The translations under genes were made by a program, and so were the position numbers. The notes under the pieces were generated by a model. The model worked only from the letters and a program-made list of their open reading frames with translations, had not been told where the DNA came from and did no database searches. From Lachnospiraceae bacterium A2 (GTDB lineage Bacteria; Bacillota; Clostridia; Lachnospirales; Lachnospiraceae), in the NCBI GenBank assembly GCA_000403315.2, contig KE159636.1, positions 2,312,332 to 2,376,331 of the forward strand: 64,000 bases of DNA, read 5' to 3'. Of the stretch, positions 52,190-61,825 are shown piece after piece (position 1 is the stretch's first letter; each line of letters starts with the position of its first letter).

Positions 52190-53162
52190 ATTGGGATATT
52201 GGATATTTGTATGCGCAGTTCTTTTAACGGGCTGTTCGAAAAAAAGCAGTACAGAAGAAAGGATTGTTGTGGAAGATGTGAAAGAAGAAATGGAGGACGA
52301 AAAAAAAGAGCGGAAGGAAATGGAATCAGGCAATGTTTCGTTAGAGGAAAATACAAAGGAAACGGAAGATGATACGGAAGACATGGAAACGGAGCCGGAG
52401 ATTGCCCACGCAGACTGGTCGGAATATTTTAACGGACTGAACGGAACAGCGGTGATATATGATGCTTCTAACAGGAGGTATACAATCTATAATGACGAGC
52501 TTGCAGAAACCAGACGGTCGCCTTGTTCCACTTTTAAGATTATATCTTCCCTGACTGCGTTGGAACATAGAATCCTTGAGCCAGGGGATTCCACCCGGAC
52601 ATGGAGCGGCGAAATATTCTGGAATGAGGACTGGAACAGGGATATTGATTTCAGTGAAGCATTCCGTACTTCCTGCGTGTGGTATTACAGGCAGCTCATA
52701 GATGATATTGGGCAGGACAGGATGCAGGAGGAATTGGAAAAGCTTCAGTATGGCAATTGTGATATTTCTGATTGGGAGGGGCGGTTGAATACAAACAATA
52801 ATAACCGGGCTTTAACGGGCTTTTGGCTTGAATCGTCTTTATTGATTTCTCCCAAAGAACAGACGGAGGTAATGGAACGCATCTTTGGCGAAAATTCGGA
52901 ATATTCAGAAGAAACACAAAATGAACTGAAACAGGTCATGCTGGTAACAGAGCAGAATCGGACAGATATTTCGGTCTATGGGAAAACAGGGATGGGCAAG
53001 GCAGATGGCATGGTTGTTGACGCATGGTTTACTGGATTTGCAGAAACCGCAGAGGGGAATCTATATTTTTGCGTGCGTCTTGGAAGGACAGATGGTATGA
53101 ACGTATCCAGTCCGTTGGCAAAGGAAATTGCGATTAAGCTTGTGTCAAATTATAATCGCTAA
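52164..53162 (+). CDS. Class D beta-lactamase lipoprotein
   Basis: The 332-residue protein has a signal peptide with lipobox LLTGC (Cys24), an acidic linker and a class D catalytic domain. Active-site motifs: STFK with Ser122, S170-C-V, Y196-G-N, and KTG at 274-276. All are intact, so it should hydrolyse penicillins. It resembles the lipoprotein class D enzymes of clostridia. AGCGGAGG precedes ATG 52164. blaR1 and blaI at 58-60 kb are its likely regulators, though not adjacent. Confidence 0.9.
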   Translation: MKKRNNYFKLGYWIFVCAVLLTGCSKKSSTEERIVVEDVKEEMEDEKKERKEMESGNVSLEENTKETEDDTEDMETEPEIAHADWSEYFNGLNGTAVIYDASNRRYTIYNDELAETRRSPCSTFKIISSLTALEHRILEPGDSTRTWSGEIFWNEDWNRDIDFSEAFRTSCVWYYRQLIDDIGQDRMQEELEKLQYGNCDISDWEGRLNTNNNNRALTGFWLESSLLISPKEQTEVMERIFGENSEYSEETQNELKQVMLVTEQNRTDISVYGKTGMGKADGMVVDAWFTGFAETAEGNLYFCVRLGRTDGMNVSSPLAKEIAIKLVSNYNR

Positions 53163-53174
53163 TGAATATCTGTC

Positions 53175-53399
53175 TTGATTTTCTTTATGGATATATCAGA
53201 AAAAACAAACCTATCGCGTCCAGCCGTTTCACATCACATACAGATATCAAAAAATGCAGGTATTGTTAAGGCATGCAAAGAGGGGACATTCATTTATTAT
53301 TATTTAGGCTCAGAGGACATAGAAATTCAAAAGCTAATCGCCTTGTTTTCCGATGTTCAGAAAATCATGAAAAATGTTCCTGACAGAAGCGGTGAGTAA
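53175..53399 (+). pseudogene. ArsR-type regulator, N-terminally truncated
   Basis: The frame shows the recognition part of an ArsR winged helix (DISEKTNLSRPAVSHHIQISKNAGIVKACKEG and a wing). The first two helices of the domain are missing and there is no ribosome site, so it probably makes no protein. It follows the lactamase stop by 13 bases. Confidence 0.6.
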
Positions 53400-53445
53400 T
53401 ATATTTCAGAAAATTATAGTGCCTATAGTCATAAAGAGAGGATTG

Positions 53446-54471
53446 ATGTGTATGGAAAACGGAAGGATAAGGATTGCTGATATTGCTGAGGAATTAGGCT
53501 TGAGCACCGCTACTGTATCGAATGTGATTCACGGAAAAACAAAGAAAATATCGGACGAAACAGTCAAGCGTGTACAGGAGCTTTTGGAAAAGCGTCAGTA
53601 TATTCCGAATATGGCAGGGATACTTTTGGCGCAGAATGATTCTAAAATTGTCGGGGTGGTTATCAATGACCATGAGAAATATGAGGGGCATACGTTGGAA
53701 GACCAATTTATTTCTGCATCGGTGAATGCACTGGCAAAGGAGATAGAGAAGGCAGATAAATTCCTTATGATCAAAGTAACCGGAAAATGGAGTGAAATTC
53801 CTAAGTTTGCTTCTATGTGGAACATGGAAGGCATGGTGTTGATTGGTTTCTGTGAACAGGATTATAAGAAACTGAGGGAACAGATGCATATTCCTTTTGT
53901 AGTTTACGATGGATACATGGAAAGTTCTGGGAATCTTGTAAATATTGAGGTCAACCATTTTGACGGTGGAGTACAGGCTGGGCATTATCTGAAAAATAGG
54001 GGGCACAGGGATGTGCTTTGCATATCGGATAACAAGATCTGCATGGATTTGGAAAGGTTTAAGGGCTTAAAAAGTGAACTTCCAAGAGCAGAGCTTATGG
54101 TTATTCCTATGGAGCAGGAAGCCCGTACTGCTTTTTACGGAGAACATTTGGAGGAAATTAAAAAATATTCAGCAGTTTTTGCAGTATCCGATTATTATGC
54201 AATGGATTTTATTCAATTTTTGAAAAGTGTGGGGTTGTCCGTACCTGAGGATATGTCGGTAATCGGGTTTGATAACGTAAGGGAATGTGAAAAATTTGTA
54301 CCATCACTGACTACGATAAAACAGGATTACAGTGAAAGAGCGACTTTGGCGCTTCAAATGCTAAAACAGTTAAAAGATGGAGTATGCAGGGAGAAAAACA
54401 TATTGCTTCCTGTAACTCTGATAGAGCGCGGCACAGTGTATGATGTAAAATTGCACAAAAAATGCAACTGA
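53446..54471 (+). CDS. LacI-family transcriptional regulator
   Basis: The 341-residue protein has an N-terminal LacI HTH (IRIADIAEELGLSTATVSNVIHGKTKKISDETVKRV) and a periplasmic-binding-like sensor domain (GVVINDHE..., GHRDVLCISDNK, AVFAVSDYYAMDFIQF, VIGFDNVRECEKFVPSLTTIKQD). It is complete. ATG 53446 follows AAAGAGAGGATTG. Its ligand is unknown. The next gene, an aminoglycoside acetyltransferase, starts 96 bases downstream in the same direction and could be its target. Confidence 0.88.
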   Translation: MCMENGRIRIADIAEELGLSTATVSNVIHGKTKKISDETVKRVQELLEKRQYIPNMAGILLAQNDSKIVGVVINDHEKYEGHTLEDQFISASVNALAKEIEKADKFLMIKVTGKWSEIPKFASMWNMEGMVLIGFCEQDYKKLREQMHIPFVVYDGYMESSGNLVNIEVNHFDGGVQAGHYLKNRGHRDVLCISDNKICMDLERFKGLKSELPRAELMVIPMEQEARTAFYGEHLEEIKKYSAVFAVSDYYAMDFIQFLKSVGLSVPEDMSVIGFDNVRECEKFVPSLTTIKQDYSERATLALQMLKQLKDGVCREKNILLPVTLIERGTVYDVKLHKKCN

Positions 54472-54567
54472 ATTTTAGCATGGGTTATGCGTTTAACCTT
54501 TGTAATTTGTCACAGTTCATTTTATTATTATTACAACTGCTTTAACATAGATTGGAGGAATAATAAG

Positions 54568-55359
54568 ATGGAAAAGAGAAAACTGGTAATTCCTAATGAT
54601 ATTAAAGCTGCTTTAAAGGAGGTGGGTGTAAAAAAAGGGCAGGCAATTATGGTACATACATCGCTGAGCAGTCTGGGATATGTATGTGGCGGCGCACAGT
54701 CGGTTATTGAAGCGTTACTGGAAAGCGTTGGCGAAGAAGGAACTATCATGATGCCAACACAGTCATGGAAAAACTTAGATCCAAAGACAGGGGTTTACTG
54801 GCAGGAGCCGGAAGAATGGTGGGATGTTATACGTGAAAATATACCTGCTTATGATAAAATGGTTACGCCGACAAATACAATGGGGGCTGTATCGGAAATG
54901 TTCCGGCAGTGGCCAGGGACACTTAGAAGCGACCACCCTGCCAGGTCGGTAGCGGCAAGGGGGCATTATGCGGGATATTTGACGGAAAATCATGACTTAT
55001 CGGATATTTTTGGTGACAGTTCACCTATTGGCAGGTTGTATGAACTTGATGGATATGTATTGTTGATTGGAGTTGGCTATGATAAGAATACTTCCCTGCA
55101 TTTGGCAGATGTACGGGCTGAGTATCCGGGCAAGCATACAGTTATTGAAAGCAGTGCCATACGGGTTGACGGGCAGAGGGTATGGAAAGGCTATGAAACA
55201 CTGGCTGTAGATGGAGAGGACTTTTCAGCAATCGGAGAGGCATTTGAGCAGACAGGTCAGGTGCATCATGTATCATTGGGAAACGGTATTCTTTCCATGA
55301 TGAGCCAAAGAGCATTGGTAGATTTTGCTGTGGAGTGGATAGGAGAAAACCGAAAATGA
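54568..55359 (+). CDS. AAC(3)-family aminoglycoside N-acetyltransferase
   Basis: The 263-residue protein has the Antibiotic_NAT signature: KKGQAIMVHTSLSSLGYVCG, GTIMMPTQSWKNLDP, LRSDHPARSVAARG, DSSPIGRLYELDGYVLLIGVGYDKNTSLHLAD. These enzymes transfer acetyl from acetyl-CoA to the 3-amino group of aminoglycosides such as gentamicin. TTGGAGGAATAATAAG precedes ATG 54568. The YokD-like subgroup is not always a resistance enzyme, so phenotype cannot be assumed. Confidence 0.88.
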   Translation: MEKRKLVIPNDIKAALKEVGVKKGQAIMVHTSLSSLGYVCGGAQSVIEALLESVGEEGTIMMPTQSWKNLDPKTGVYWQEPEEWWDVIRENIPAYDKMVTPTNTMGAVSEMFRQWPGTLRSDHPARSVAARGHYAGYLTENHDLSDIFGDSSPIGRLYELDGYVLLIGVGYDKNTSLHLADVRAEYPGKHTVIESSAIRVDGQRVWKGYETLAVDGEDFSAIGEAFEQTGQVHHVSLGNGILSMMSQRALVDFAVEWIGENRK

Positions 55360-55437
55360 CGGGAGGCAGAAAAGAATTTCAAAAAGAATTGCTCCAGATT
55401 GCCATTTATAGCATAATCCGCAAGGGCAGAAAAGCGG

Positions 55438-56253
55438 TCATTTCTGCTCTGCAATATAGTAGCGGTTATTTATTTTTACCGCAACCGCTTCTGTTTTATC
55501 CGTACCGTAAATCTCGTAAACATCTGTGTAAAACCATTGTTCCCGCCCCTGTCTGGCGTTTTTTCCGTTCCAGTCAATTTTGTTCAAATCCTCTTTGGAC
55601 AAAGGGCGTTTCGTTTCTGTATCGAATGTAACGCTTTCCGCAAGAATATCAATCCAGCTTCCCAATTCACCATTTGATACGGTATCAGAGGTTACTTGGT
55701 AAATAAGCCCGTCACAAAGAAGCTGCGTTGCATTTTCGGGATTGATTTCAAACTTGCCACTCATAGACTGCTCTATGTCCTTAAAGTCAAAGACCGTATC
55801 TGTGTCTTTGACATTTTCTTTTCTAACAGCTTTGTGATACCCTCCGTTTACATCTACAATCAAATAATCGTCAGCGTTGGGGGCTTCGTACACATTCAAG
55901 AACGGGATAATATAAGCAGCTTCCAGGGCTTTGTCTGCTAAATCTGCCAACGTCCGAAAGGTAGCGGCTTCCATATTTTCTTGAAGCAATACTTTTCCTG
56001 TTTCGTCTACCGCTGCAAGCTGCCGGATATATCCAATCCATTCCCCAAGCCCACCATTAGAAACGGTATCCTCTAAAATTGTATAGTCATTTCCCTTATA
56101 GGAAAATTGTGTTACATTCTCTGTATTCAGATAACATTGCTCTTTATCACTGGAATATTCCTTGATTTTTTCCTGTAAAGAGCAGCCCGCAAGAGAAAAG
56201 CATACAACAAAAGCAAATAGCAAGACTATAAAAATTTTTCTGTTTTTATTCAT
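55438..56253 (-). CDS. NisI/SpaI-family lantibiotic immunity lipoprotein
   Basis: The 271-residue protein has a signal peptide with lipobox (SLAGC) and two repeats. ENVTQFSYKGNDYTILEDTV and ENATQLLCDGLIYQVTSDTV head the repeats, each followed by SNG(G/E)LG(E/S)WI. These are typical of SpaI/NisI domains, which bind the producer's own lantibiotic at the membrane. No structural lantibiotic gene is in the window. The upstream remnant of an ABC permease ends inside its start codon region. Confidence 0.8.
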   Translation of the reverse strand: MNKNRKIFIVLLFAFVVCFSLAGCSLQEKIKEYSSDKEQCYLNTENVTQFSYKGNDYTILEDTVSNGGLGEWIGYIRQLAAVDETGKVLLQENMEAATFRTLADLADKALEAAYIIPFLNVYEAPNADDYLIVDVNGGYHKAVRKENVKDTDTVFDFKDIEQSMSGKFEINPENATQLLCDGLIYQVTSDTVSNGELGSWIDILAESVTFDTETKRPLSKEDLNKIDWNGKNARQGREQWFYTDVYEIYGTDKTEAVAVKINNRYYIAEQK

Positions 56254-56320
56254 AATTTTTCCGTCCTTCCCAATGAGAAAACCATAATAAGGTCAGCAAC
56301 AAGCCGCCTGTCGTTAATGC
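56246..56320 (-). pseudogene. C-terminus of a lantibiotic immunity ABC permease
   Basis: The minus strand carries ALTTGGLLLTLLWFSHWEGR and KNYE, ending in TAA that overlaps the lipoprotein start. A single membrane helix followed by W(E).R.. is the usual end of MutG/SpaG-type immunity permeases. The rest of the gene is gone. Confidence 0.45.
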
Positions 56321-56432
56321 TGCTATAGTTCTTCAATCCCAATCGGGTCAAACCCGTTGGTTGGTTCATTTTGATTATGGGAAAAGAATAGCTGATGTTT
56401 TTGAAGATTTCATAAAGAACACAAAATTTTCT

Positions 56433-56608
56433 CAATTATTTCTTTCCTGCCCAGGCAATCTTCAAACGCCTGGCTCGTATACTGGCTTCCGAGGCCGCTG
56501 TGTAAGATGATCCCTTTTGTATCCCTGACGTTCAGGCAGGCATTCCCTACCGTTTTCACTGCCAGTTCCGCTGTCATAGATGTGCCATAGGCATAGCCGA
56601 TAGTTGAA
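56433..56608 (-). mobile_element. IS3 orfB remnant
   Basis: The minus strand encodes IGYAYGTSMTAELAV, NACLNVRDTKGIILHSGLGS and QYTSQAFEDCL, nearly the same as residues about 160-210 of orfB at 39955. The catalytic D of HSDLGSQ is G here. It ends exactly where the truncated response regulator begins. Confidence 0.75.
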
Positions 56609-56614
56609 GAAGCA

Positions 56615-57202
56615 ATGATATGCTTAAAAGAAATAGGCAGGTATGATTTGCTAATTCTTGACGTTACTCTACCAGACGGAACAGGATTTGAGGTTTGCGA
56701 AAAAGTTAGAAAGCAAAATGTACAAATTCCGATTATCTTCCTTACTGCGTCTGATGAAGAAGTCAATGTAATACGGGGCTTAGACTGTGGTGGAGATGAT
56801 TATGTTACAAAACCCTTTAAATTGGGAGAGCTATGCTCCCGTATTCGTGCGTTATTGCGCCGTGCGGGGGTATCTGCACAAGATAACACAAATACTTTGA
56901 AATGTGGAGATATTTCTATTGACCTGTTAGGAAGCCGTGTATTATTGAATGGAATATTATTAGAATTGACATATGTGGAATACCGTTTGCTTTGTCTGTT
57001 AGTGCGAAGTGCGAACCGTATTGTTTCAAGGGATATTATTCTAAATGATTTATGGGATGGGACAGGAAATTTTGTTGATGACAATACTTTATCGGTTTAT
57101 ATCCGGCGGCTTCGTGAAAAAGTAGAAACTGACGCTTCACACCCACAACACTTAATCACAGTCCGGGGATTTGGCTATCAATGGAAAGAGGTGTGCGTAT
57201 GA
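56615..57202 (+). pseudogene. OmpR-family response regulator, 5' truncated by IS3 remnant
   Basis: The frame starts inside a receiver domain (YDLLILDVTLPDGTGFEVCEK, then LDCGGDDYVTKPFKLGEL) and has a complete winged helix (YVEYRLLCLLVRSANRIVSRDI...VYIRRLREKVE). The first about 38 residues, including the acidic pocket, were replaced by the IS3 fragment. It is followed, overlapping by 4 bases, by the broken kinase. It probably belonged to the lantibiotic-immunity locus. Confidence 0.75.
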
Positions 57203-57883
57203 GCATATTTCGTGACAGGCAGATTAAAAACTTTTCTCTTTTCATTATCATATATGTTGTTTTGTTCTTGGGGGTGGCGGCATGGTTTTCTCAAACTTCC
57301 CTACTTTTCTCAATTCCAATATCATTTTTTGTCCATGATGTTTGGAGGATGTATTGGCTTAACCGCAGTTCTTTGTTTTGGGATTTTTTTCTTCTTGCAG
57401 ACGAGGAAAAAATTATACCAGCGGGCAGAAAAAATCATAGACAGTTATATTAACAACGAGTACTCTTGTCATTTACCGCAAGACAGCGAGGGAGATATTT
57501 ATTATTTATTTGCTGCTGTTGAACAGCTTGCTACTATGCTGCAAGCAAAAAACGAAACAGATCATAAGACAAAAGAATTTTTGAAAAACACAATTTCAGA
57601 TATTTCACATCAATTAAAGACTCCGTTAGCAGCATTGATGATGTATCAGGAAATTATAGAAACTGAACCGGATAATGCCGATACGGTAAGGGAGTTTTCA
57701 AAAAAATCGGAACCGCCCTAAAGACAAGGGCAGCATATGAAAATAAGCAGATAATTGTAAAAGGAACATCAAATCAAACAATTATTTGTGATATGGGCTG
57801 GACAAGTGAAGCGATTGGAAATCTTGTTAAAAATGCTTTAGACCATACAGAACCGGGTGGAATAATTCGCATTACCTGGGAAT
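57199..57883 (+). pseudogene. Sensor histidine kinase, frameshifted and with deletions
   Basis: ATG 57199 starts a membrane segment in one frame (IIIYVVLFLGVAAWFSQTSLL) that shifts near 57270-57330. A second frame holds ISDISHQLKTPLAALMMYQEII (phospho-His box) and ends at 57721. A third frame holds an ATPase N-box (AIGNLVKNALDHTEPGG). At least two frame changes and deletions are needed to explain this, so it is dead. Confidence 0.75.
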
Positions 57884-58003
57884 GTACGCCAACTTCGGGT
57901 TCTATTAATTGCTATTGTTCTGTTTACTTCTCTTTTAGCGGTTCAAGAACCAGCAAAGCGATTGCAGAGAATGTCTATTGTTGAAAATATCAGCGCACAA
58001 TAA
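57884..58003 (+). pseudogene. C-terminal end of an FtsX-type permease
   Basis: In frame: LRVLLIAIVLFTSLLAVQEP, AKRLQRMSIVENISAQ then TAA 58003. A last membrane helix followed by EPAKRL...IVENI is the usual end of FtsX-type peptide-antibiotic permeases. It is fused directly to the kinase remnant by a deletion. Confidence 0.6.
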
Positions 58004-58020
58004 ATTTTCACTTGTTCTTA

Positions 58021-58055
58021 AGCGGGCAGCTTCAAAAATTGCCCGCTCTTTTTTA
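58021..58055 (+). terminator. Terminator after the collapsed locus
   Basis: AGCGGGCA and TGCCCGCT pair with an 11-base loop, followed by CTTTTTTATT. Confidence 0.85.
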
Positions 58056-58132
58056 TTCTATAGGAAAGACCTTGTCACGCTAAAGCGTGAAAGTATCTCT
58101 CCTTCAGAAAAGAATGAGGAGTTGTCCGCCCC

Positions 58133-59941
58133 TCATTCCTGATAGGTATTCCATAAGTTTAAATCAGATAGGATAGAAAAAGTAAGTTCTGTGGCAAGGG
58201 GGCCTGAAGCGAGTTTGTCGCTTTGGATATTTGTGGCAAAGAAGTAGGTGTGATTGTCCCTTTCCACATATCCAATGAACCAGCCGGAGGTATTAAGCCC
58301 ATCTATTTCTTCCGTGCCTGTCTTTCCGGAAAGAATGCCTTCATCCATAGAATAAAGACGGATGGAATCTTTGACGGCTTTGATGTTTTCCGGTGTAAAT
58401 CCGAACTGGTTGTAATATAATTTTGTCAGCATTTCGACCTGTTCAACAGGCGATATTTTCAGTGCCGAATTGATCCAGTAAGAGGATATATCGCCTTCAA
58501 CAAGCTGGTTGCCATAGCCTATTTCCTTAACATACTCTTTTATGGAGGGCAAACTGGATTGCTGGTCAAGTGCCTGAAAATACCATGTGACGGAATTTTG
58601 CATAGCAGACTCTAAAGTTTGGTCAGCGTTCCATAGGTCATACATATAGTTCTGCCCATTCCAAGGAATCAACGATTGTTCAGGGGATATAATTCCGGAT
58701 TCCAGACTGAATAAAGCACTGTATATTTTAAAGGTGGAAGCAGGGGATATACGTGCGGTGGCATATTCTTTATTATAAATCTGCCATGAATCTTCGGCTG
58801 CATCGTATAACACAAAGCTGCCATTATATCCCTCAAAAACATCGTTTAAGTCAATATATGTAACAGTATGGTTCGCTTCATTAAAATAGTAGCGGTTATT
58901 TTCCGAAGCCTGTGTAGACAGGAACGGGGCAGTTCCTAAAAGCAAAAAAGCAATGATGATATATAAGGCGGCGCTATGCAAAGTTTTCCGGAAAGAAGCC
59001 GGATGATAATTTGCAATATTTAAAATCCGTTTTTGCATTTGCTTCATGTTTCCGCTGATTCCGGTTGAAAAAGGAAATGGCGTAAGCGACACTTTTTCTG
59101 CAAAGTTAATCAATGTATTTCCGTAATCTTCATAGTCCCCTTCATCCAGCAGTTTTAATACGGAAGTGTCACAGGCGACCTCCCGGTCGTTTTTCATTTC
59201 TTTCAGTGAATACCATACAAGCGGATGGAACCAGTATAAGACGCCGATTATATTCATGAGATAATTTACCAGTGCATCTTTGTGTTTGTAATGCCCAAGC
59301 TCGTGCATCAGCATATATTTTATATCGTTTGCATTATAGTCTGAAATCAGATGGATCGGCATATAAATACACGGTTTCAATAATCCGGCAATGATAGGCG
59401 ATTTCAAAAATGCCGTACTGTAAATAGGAATAGGCTTTTTTATATGCATTTCATCTAAACATTCATAATACAGTGTGCGTACAGCCGGATTCTGCAATGG
59501 CAGCGCAGAGTTTTTCATATTGTGAAAACGGAGCATTGATTTTGTAATTAACAATATCATGATAAAAATACCTATGCACCATAAGATAAACAGTATCAAA
59601 CCGATTGTGGAAGGCGTCCTTCTGCTTACGGATATACTGAAATCGTTCATCCAATTTGCAGTAACAGACTGGTTTGTGGGAGCAGTCTCATTGATCATAT
59701 CTCCAATGGGGGATGAGGATGCATTTTTAAAGTTCCCGAACCATGCGAAAATTTGCAGGAAGCGGATTGGCTGAACCGGAATAAAGGGAACGGCCAATAA
59801 GCTAAGCAATAAATACCATAAATTATACTGCATCCGGCTGGTCAGGCTATTTTTTAACAAACGTTTGGCAAGCAGGAGTATTCCGATAATAATGCTGATA
59901 AAAATGTTGCATATGAAAAACTGAATCATAAATTCTGCCAC
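58133..59941 (-). CDS. blaR1: BlaR1 beta-lactam sensor/protease
   Basis: The 602-residue protein has four N-terminal membrane helices and an M56 zinc protease with HELGH (about residue 212) and a downstream ENDREVACD segment. The extracellular class D sensor domain has STFK (about 402), NSVTW and KTG (about 539). Beta-lactam acylation of the serine activates the protease, which leads to inactivation of BlaI. GTG 59941 follows GGGGGAAACC. blaI lies 18 bases upstream; no lactamase gene is adjacent. Confidence 0.92.
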   Translation of the reverse strand: MAEFMIQFFICNIFISIIIGILLLAKRLLKNSLTSRMQYNLWYLLLSLLAVPFIPVQPIRFLQIFAWFGNFKNASSSPIGDMINETAPTNQSVTANWMNDFSISVSRRTPSTIGLILFILWCIGIFIMILLITKSMLRFHNMKNSALPLQNPAVRTLYYECLDEMHIKKPIPIYSTAFLKSPIIAGLLKPCIYMPIHLISDYNANDIKYMLMHELGHYKHKDALVNYLMNIIGVLYWFHPLVWYSLKEMKNDREVACDTSVLKLLDEGDYEDYGNTLINFAEKVSLTPFPFSTGISGNMKQMQKRILNIANYHPASFRKTLHSAALYIIIAFLLLGTAPFLSTQASENNRYYFNEANHTVTYIDLNDVFEGYNGSFVLYDAAEDSWQIYNKEYATARISPASTFKIYSALFSLESGIISPEQSLIPWNGQNYMYDLWNADQTLESAMQNSVTWYFQALDQQSSLPSIKEYVKEIGYGNQLVEGDISSYWINSALKISPVEQVEMLTKLYYNQFGFTPENIKAVKDSIRLYSMDEGILSGKTGTEEIDGLNTSGWFIGYVERDNHTYFFATNIQSDKLASGPLATELTFSILSDLNLWNTYQE

Positions 59942-59959
59942 AGCGGTTTCCCCCTTTTC

Positions 59960-60328
59960 TTAATTTTTGGAAAGAAGAGAGCGGAGTTCATCAATTTCAT
60001 CTTCGGACAGCTTGTCATTGTTAATATAGGCGGAGAGCATAGCAGTAATATTGCCGTCATAAAAACGGTTGAGAAAAGTGTTGCTTTCCTGCCCTATATA
60101 TTCAGCTTCGTCTACCAATGGCGTATAGACAAACATCCGGCTTTGTTTTTCGTATGATAGAACGCCTTTGGTCACTAAGCGTTTTATCAATGTCTGTATT
60201 GTTTTAGGACTCCATGTTGTAGTTTTCACCAATCGGTCCGTTATTTCATTTGTGCTGATTGGGGCATATTTCCATATAATTTTCATAACTTCAAATTCAG
60301 CTTCTGAGATTTGGGGCAAATCTTTCAT
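59960..60328 (-). CDS. blaI: BlaI/MecI-family repressor
   Basis: The 122-residue winged-helix repressor has ISEAEFEVMKIIWKYAPIST, TWSPKTIQTLIKRLVTKGVLSYEKQ and a C-terminal dimerisation part with a plausible BlaR1 cleavage region (SNTFLNRFYDG). AGGAGGTG precedes ATG 60328. It is first in the blaI-blaR1 operon and probably represses this operon and the class D lactamase. Confidence 0.92.
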   Translation of the reverse strand: MKDLPQISEAEFEVMKIIWKYAPISTNEITDRLVKTTTWSPKTIQTLIKRLVTKGVLSYEKQSRMFVYTPLVDEAEYIGQESNTFLNRFYDGNITAMLSAYINNDKLSEDEIDELRSLLSKN

Positions 60329-60346
60329 TCACAGACACCTCCTAAA

Positions 60347-60393
60347 ATATTACTAATGTAATATATTATAATGTGGAAAGAGCGAAAAGTCAA
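60347..60393 (-). promoter_or_regulatory. blaI promoter with overlapping operator
   Basis: On the minus strand: TTGACT, a 17-base spacer and TATAAT (60365-60370). The dyad ATATTAC-TAAT-GTAATAT (60347-60364) directly follows the -10 box, where BlaI would block transcription. Confidence 0.8.
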
Positions 60394-60745
60394 TAGGATA
60401 TGTTTTGTGTTCGGCTGATACATACCTGAAAGGCAGGGGGGTATTTTTCAGCAGGCGAGGAACAATCTTGATTACAAAAGGACACAGATGAACCTTAAGC
60501 GAATGGTTTGAAGAATGGTTTACTGATGTAAAAATGCTCAAGGTAAAAGAAATGAGTATCAGCCCCATGAGAAATAATTTTAAAGGTGAAAATTACAGCT
60601 TTGGGCCATTGTTGAGTAAAAATCTCCTGTGGATGGTGTTGAAAAGTGATTAGGGAAAATGTGATTGATTGCTCTGCTAGTTGTTGATATACTGTTAACA
60701 TAGAATAATCTAAGAGGGAATAAATTGTTGGAAGGAGGATTTGTA
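60394..60745. other. Intergenic region, no supported gene
   Basis: 352 bases between the blaI promoter and the HTH-ABC gene. Short frames on both strands lack ribosome sites. A weak promoter (TTGTTG...TAGAAT near 60680-60710) could serve the gene at 60746. Confidence 0.4.
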
Positions 60746-61825
60746 ATGAATCAGATAAAGATAGGAGCATTTATTTCTGGTTGCCGGAAGGCAAAAGGAT
60801 GGACACAAAATCAACTCGGGGAAAAATTGGGAATTACAGATAAAGCTGTATCCAAATGGGAAACAGGCAGGTCTATGCCAGACTTATCTTTGTTTATGCC
60901 TTTATGCAGTCTTTTGGAGATTACATTAAATGAATTATTAGCGGGAGAACGTATTCCAGAAGAAAATCTGAAAGAAAAAACAGAGGAGGTACTTTTGGAA
61001 GTTATCACAAGCTGGCTGGGGAATGATGAATGGGAATTAAGAGAAGACGGCATGGGGGCTAAGAATGTATTAGAAGTGCGGGATGTTTCAAAAATCTATA
61101 ACACAGAAAATACATCCACCTTAGCCATAGATAGCGTTAGCTTTCAAGTTCCATATGGAAGCTTTGTGGGTATTATGGGAGCATCCGGTTCTGGAAAGAC
61201 AACTCTGCTGAACCTAATTGCAACGATAGATACGCCAACAAATGGGGCGATTGAAATTAATGGACAGGACATTGTAGGGTTATCTGAAATAGATAAAGCA
61301 AAGTTCCGGAGGGAGCATTTAGGGTTTATTTTTCAGGAATATAATTTACTTGAAACATTGACAATTTACGAGAATATCGCTTTAGCTTTGACAGTAAAGG
61401 AAATTCCGAAGAATAAGGTTAAAGAAACTGTTCTTAATTTATCGGAAAGGCTTGATATATCCACCATATTGGATAAATTTCCTTATGAAGTATCGGGTGG
61501 ACAAAGACAACGATGTGCCTGCGCAAGGGCAGTTTCAGTAAATCCAGACATAATACTTGCTGACGAGCCAACAGGAGCTTTAGATTCCAATGCCGCCAAA
61601 CAGCTTTTAGATACTTTTACTATGCTACGTAATGATTATGGGGCGACGATTTTAATGGTTACACATGATATCCTGTCAGCCAGTTACTGTGACAAAATTT
61701 TGTTTATGAAAGACGGAAAGATAAAAACAGTGCTGAACCGGAAACAAGAAAGCAGACAGGCTTTTTTTTCAAGTATTTTGGAAAAGATGGCATGGATTGC
61801 GGAGGATGAAAATCATGTACTTTAA
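60746..61825 (+). CDS. XRE HTH domain fused to a BceA-type ABC ATPase
   Basis: The 359-residue protein combines two families in one frame. Residues 1-65 are an XRE DNA-binding domain (GAFISGCRKAKGWTQNQLGEKLGITDKAVSKWETG). From about 107 comes a BceA/MacB-type ATPase: Walker A GASGSGKT at 145-152, Q-loop FIFQEYNLLE, signature EVSGGQRQRCACARAV, Walker B IILADEPTGALDS. GGAAGGAGG precedes ATG 60746. It may act as both regulator and transporter subunit; its permease overlaps by 11 bases. Confidence 0.88.
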   Translation: MNQIKIGAFISGCRKAKGWTQNQLGEKLGITDKAVSKWETGRSMPDLSLFMPLCSLLEITLNELLAGERIPEENLKEKTEEVLLEVITSWLGNDEWELREDGMGAKNVLEVRDVSKIYNTENTSTLAIDSVSFQVPYGSFVGIMGASGSGKTTLLNLIATIDTPTNGAIEINGQDIVGLSEIDKAKFRREHLGFIFQEYNLLETLTIYENIALALTVKEIPKNKVKETVLNLSERLDISTILDKFPYEVSGGQRQRCACARAVSVNPDIILADEPTGALDSNAAKQLLDTFTMLRNDYGATILMVTHDILSASYCDKILFMKDGKIKTVLNRKQESRQAFFSSILEKMAWIAEDENHVL

